From NCBI GenBank assembly GCA_002794785.1, contig NBBA01000010.1, positions 1,550,001-1,614,000 of the forward strand: a stretch of DNA of 64,000 nt. The letters run 5' to 3'. Shown in pieces: positions 60,565 to 64,000 of this stretch. The notes beneath the pieces were generated by a model. It ran no database searches, was not told the DNA's origin, and worked only from the letters and a program-made list of their open reading frames with translations. The stretch's first letter is position 1. Every line of letters starts with the position of its first letter. The translations under genes were made by a program, and so were the position numbers. Origin of the DNA: Coniferiporia sulphurascens. Its lineage: Eukaryota; Basidiomycota; Agaricomycetes; Hymenochaetales; Hymenochaetaceae.

Positions 60565-61154
60565 CGTCGACGACGCTCGCAGAGGATTTGAAGGTGTAGA
60601 AAGAGATAGTGGAGAAAGGTAGACACCGTTCGGCGTCGGGATGATGACGAGGTAGCATTGATGGTCTTTTAATCGTGAGACATAAATGCTTTATTAGGGG
60701 GTACACGCACAGGAGACGGTTTATAAAGTGATGCCTATTTCCTCTGTGGGTAATACCGTGACAACACTGTGACGGAGGAACCCTCAGATTACTATTACGG
60801 GCCTCCCGCTTGGCCCGGGATGACGAAACATCTTTTAGCTCTAACCACGGGCAGCAGTGTTTAACCAAGATATTAGTCGAAACCATCGAATCCGTCCTGG
60901 TACTGGCAGTTTCTTCGCGCCACTCGGATTCTGTGTTCTTACCCTACTGGCTTCCGATGGGGAGAAGGTCGACACTGAACCGGTAAGTACTGGCACGGAG
61001 CTGCAAATAGAACTTGATAGTAGCAGGTACCACTGACGTGCGCAAATAAATTTGCAGCTTCCGCGTGCCGTTTAAACTTATACTTCAGTGATGGGCTGTG
61101 CACTTCTGAGTCCCCCTTCCATGGCCCTCCTAGACATGCCTATCTTCCCCTCTA
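60565..61154. other. Intergenic, 5' flank of KGD2
   Basis: Contains an upstream ATG at 60658 whose frame meets a stop codon just before the first splice donor of KGD2. No other gene is seen. Confidence 0.45.
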
Positions 61155-61690
61155 ACGACTTCCCAGAATTTACAAATACAAACCGACATCTTGGACCGCG
61201 CGATTGCGGGAGAAGAAACTCGAGATTGACTTTCAAGCATCATAATTTCTTAAGGATCCACTAGCGAAGATGTCGTACTTTTCTCGGCTTACGGGGCTGG
61301 CTTGAGCGTATGGCTTTTACGTGATATCCCATGCGGAGAACGGAGGATTAAAATTCCATGCCGTTCTTCTCGGACAAGGAGCAGTGGAAACTCTTCCTCG
61401 AGGATCTCCAGAGTCTTTATCTCGAGTCTCTCAGACTATGATGTCGTGAAGACGTGAGGGCATGGTTGATAAGCTCGGCGTTTAACAAGCATGCGATCTT
61501 CACCGCTGTGGGTCTGTCTACTGTCTGGTAAATTTGGAGTCACAGCTTGCGCAGACCTTGCCCGGTCATTTTCTTCCATGCTCGACTGGAGGGGCTCCGA
61601 GAGCCGACGGCAAGTACAAATAGGGCATTTTGCGGCGTAGCTGCAAGGTACGCTCCGTTTCCACCTAACCTTGATGGATCTACAGTAAGC
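61155..61690 (+). pseudogene. Decayed third copy of the peroxisomal alpha/beta-hydrolase
   Basis: Nucleotide-level relic of the 5' half of hydrolase L on the opposite strand. ACG at 61155 replaces the start codon, followed by TTSQNLQIQTDILDRAIAGE aligned with the N terminus of L, then an in-frame stop. Further along, EDVVLFSAYGAGL matches DEVVLLLAHGAGL; DKEQWKLFLEDLQSLYLES matches exon 2, whose acceptor AG has become GG; ACADLARSF matches exon 3; and the elbow GHSAG reads GHFAA, losing the nucleophile Ser. The exon-3 donor GGTACGC is still recognisable. Exons 4-7 cannot be identified with confidence. Non-functional. Confidence 0.85.
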
Positions 61691-63055
61691 TAGCACGACA
61701 CAAAAATAACTCTAAAGCACAGCTACAATTCAACTCGGCACCTTGACTCTATCAATCGGCGAATTCGACCTTGGGTTCATGGTCCCCACACCCATGCCTT
61801 CGCTTGCTGACGACGGGGTGGAATCGGTACGGCATATTAGTCTTTATCGAGCCTAGTACGCAGAAGGCTAATTTTCTCGAGCGGCTGCTCTGGAGTATGT
61901 GGAACCTACACTGTCTGTCCTTGTCCGAGGATTTATAGGGACACGGCCTGCGCTCCCTGCCTGTGTCATGCTAGCCTGTCTTGCACGAAGGCATGCCTAG
62001 GCGGCGCCTTACCTATCCGGCTCAACGAAGGCTCTTACTATACACATAGTGTCTGGTGGCCCGTCCGGCAGGCGCGCTTCTCGTTGAATTCACACCGGTC
62101 ATTACTATGAGATTCTCCTATCTGACACAGTTTCCAAGAAGATGGAATCAGGCGCTGCTCGAGTGGAAGTTCATGCGCTACCCTATTGGCTCATGTCATA
62201 CCTGGGGCCGCGCACCTCGAACGCCTACGATTTTTCCTAGGATTAGCGACACATGGCTACACTGCTCTGACCTTAGCGTGACACCGCGGCTTGTGTGGGA
62301 CAAGCTACTATCGCGACTCGCACTTGATCACTATCGTTGCCTCGCTCAAATCATTTGGAAAAAATTAGCAGAGTCACTTGTCGATTAACCGGTGCTGGTG
62401 TCCTCATCGTCACTGGCGCCTGGTAGCGTACGCGACATAACCAACATTTACAACGAGATTTGGTGCTGCACAAACTCTGTACTAATATATGGCAGCAACT
62501 CACCACACTCGCTTCTGCCTGTATGACTGCGTACGGTGCTGGTGCCATCGCCGTCATCGATCTCTGTGCGGGTGGCATTGCCGTTGTTGTTGTTGTCAAT
62601 GTCGATGGTGCACAAGTAGTTCCATTCTTTCGTTCAGCGTCTGCGTCTTGTACTTTATAATGGGAGAACATGAACTTGTTTCAGAGTAGGATCCCCCCTT
62701 ATGTGCAGACTTTCGTCAGACGTACGCCGACTCCATTGGGTTCTCCATCAGCCACGGAAACTGCACAAATTCATTGGTGATGCCCTCTGTGAACGAGTAC
62801 GAAAAGACCCGGCCAATCGTGCACAGTTGCGTTGTCGAAAGTGACCATTGTGTTTTCTAGGATTCGCTTTCCAAGATTTTTGTTTCGGCAAGACCGAGGT
62901 GCATTCTAGCAGGGTAATAACCTTACTTTCATTGCAGTGGCACTCAAAGCGCAGCATAAACGAAGTGTAATGTGAGTGTTCATATTTGATGTTTGAATAC
63001 AGCACTATAAATCCTGCAGCCTAATATACAACCGTTTCCTCTATCATACCCTGGG
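61691..63055. other. Intergenic, probably with further hydrolase remnants
   Basis: A weak possible exon-4 remnant (GALLVEFTPV, around 62073-62102) follows the pseudogene, but the match is too short to claim. Frames near 62056-62671 show no family. Confidence 0.4.
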
Positions 63056-64000
63056 TCATTGGACACGTCGTGGGTTATGCACCTCCGATATGCGGTGTTC
63101 CCAATACCTGCGGAAAACAAATCAGAGTCGAACTACAAGCCGGATTTGAAAAACGGCGTCGTACTTTTTTCGCGTAGTATCATAAGTGTCCGCAAGTGAT
63201 TTCCAGAGCTTTCGGAGATACGTCAGCAATGTGATTTAAAGTAAAGTGGAGTAGACAATGCGCACCGTGACGGCTTTTGGTATATCGTCGCCTCCGGCAG
63301 CTTCGTGTATATCAGCGAGGAACTCGATCGCAGCAGGGCATGGTAGGTTAGCTCCGGCTGATGGTCGGGGGTTCTCGAGATCGATGATGGACTCGTCAGT
63401 GTTCTCGCTGCCGGTGGACGGCGCAGGAACTGTGAACGGCATGATAAATTCTTCCAGCGACGCGAACGGGGTTTCGGAATGCTCGAGCACGCCGCGAAGA
63501 TAGTTCCACGCCGACGCGTTATTCGGCGCAAGCGCAATCTTCTCCTTCGCGAACACCAGCTCTCGTCGTACGACGCTTGCCCTGTCCTCATCGCCATTCC
63601 TCACCCCACTCGCGAACACGACGAAGAAGCGGTGATGCCACGCGGAGTTATTCCGGACGTCGTCCTCGAGCAAGCTCTCGACGTAGCGCAGCTCGCCCGT
63701 CCAGAGTGCGTCCTGGTTGAAGTGTGCGAGAACCCATTGGCGATACGACCATGTGTGGTAGTTCTTCGCGTCGGACTCGAGTGCACGTGCGATGAACGCG
63801 AGCTCGACGGTGGGGGAGGCGCCGAGCGCGCCCCGCTGGAGGAGCAGCCGCCGGTGGTGCCAGACTTGGTACGTCTTGAGGAACCTCTCAGCGAGCTCGT
63901 CCATGAGTTCGAGCTCGACGTCGAGGGGTGCATCGATGGCCAAAAGTGTTTGGTATCGGTATTGCCTAACCAATGATGGAGCAGGGTATATGCGCGTTAA
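63056..64000 (-). CDS. RAM2: Protein farnesyl/geranylgeranyltransferase type I alpha subunit, 3' part (5' end outside window)
   Basis: Alpha subunit shared by protein farnesyltransferase and geranylgeranyltransferase I, which prenylate CaaX proteins. The visible large exon starts at about 63965 after a splice acceptor (QYRYQTLLAIDAPLD) and carries successive PPTA repeats: LKTYQVWHHRRLLL, AKNYHTWSYRQWVL, NNSAWHHRFFVV and NASAWNYLRGVL. After an intron donor at ACG-GTGCGC come two short exons, LWKSLADTYDTTRKK and YWEHRISEVHNPRRVQ, to the stop at 63056-63058. The N-terminal third lies beyond 64000. A conserved housekeeping gene, not part of the metabolic set. Confidence 0.88.

Noticed and set aside
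60482..60886. Long open frame upstream of KGD2 (ATG at 60886 or 60658) as the KGD2 start
   Set aside because: It meets a stop codon just before the splice donor. The alternative frame from 60564 gives a basic presequence that splices in frame to the lipoyl domain.
62056..62388. Exon 4 of the hydrolase pseudogene
   Set aside because: Only a few residues (ALLVE) agree with the family. Not enough to extend the pseudogene.

Overview
This window reads as nuclear DNA of a filamentous basidiomycete, probably an agaricomycete. Genes are split by many introns of about 50-70 bp with GT-AG (twice apparently GC-AG) borders and CTNA-type branch sites. One protein belongs to the basidiomycete-expanded DUF6534 membrane family. 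I rebuilt gene models by hand-splicing and checked the reading frame across introns; no similarity search was run.

Left and central part (1-45.4 kb): a dense set of tailoring-enzyme genes and no polyketide synthase, NRPS, terpene synthase or prenyltransferase. In order: cytochrome P450 A (-, cut by the window edge), a 6.4 kb gene-free stretch, a FAD2/delta-12-type membrane desaturase B (-), P450 C (+), peroxisomal alpha/beta-hydrolase D (-), two secreted berberine-bridge-type FAD oxidases E (+) and F (-), three tandem P450s G, H and I (-), P450 J (+, paralogue of A), DUF6534 membrane protein K (+), a tRNA-Ala, and a second peroxisomal alpha/beta-hydrolase L (-).

Right part (48.4-58 kb): an extended SDR (M), a 14-TM DHA2-type exporter (N) and a second FAD2-type desaturase (O). 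Housekeeping genes follow: the E2 subunit of 2-oxoglutarate dehydrogenase (P) and, at the right edge, the alpha subunit of protein farnesyl/geranylgeranyltransferase (Q). Between P and Q lies a decayed third copy of the alpha/beta-hydrolase.

How the parts may work together (inference): nearly every enzyme class occurs at least twice: 2 desaturases, 2 hydrolases plus 1 relic, 2 BBE oxidases, 2 P450s of one clade and 4 of another. The two hydrolases end in peroxisomal targeting tripeptides (SKL and SRL) and belong to the MpaH/AKT2-like family. With two divergent FAD2-like desaturases, this points to a product made from a fatty acid: desaturated or acetylenated, shortened by peroxisomal beta-oxidation, released from CoA by D/L, oxidised by P450s, SDR and BBE enzymes, and exported by N. 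A polyacetylene, oxylipin or similar fatty-acid-derived pathway is the best hypothesis. This core-enzyme-free cluster is the most interesting object in the window.
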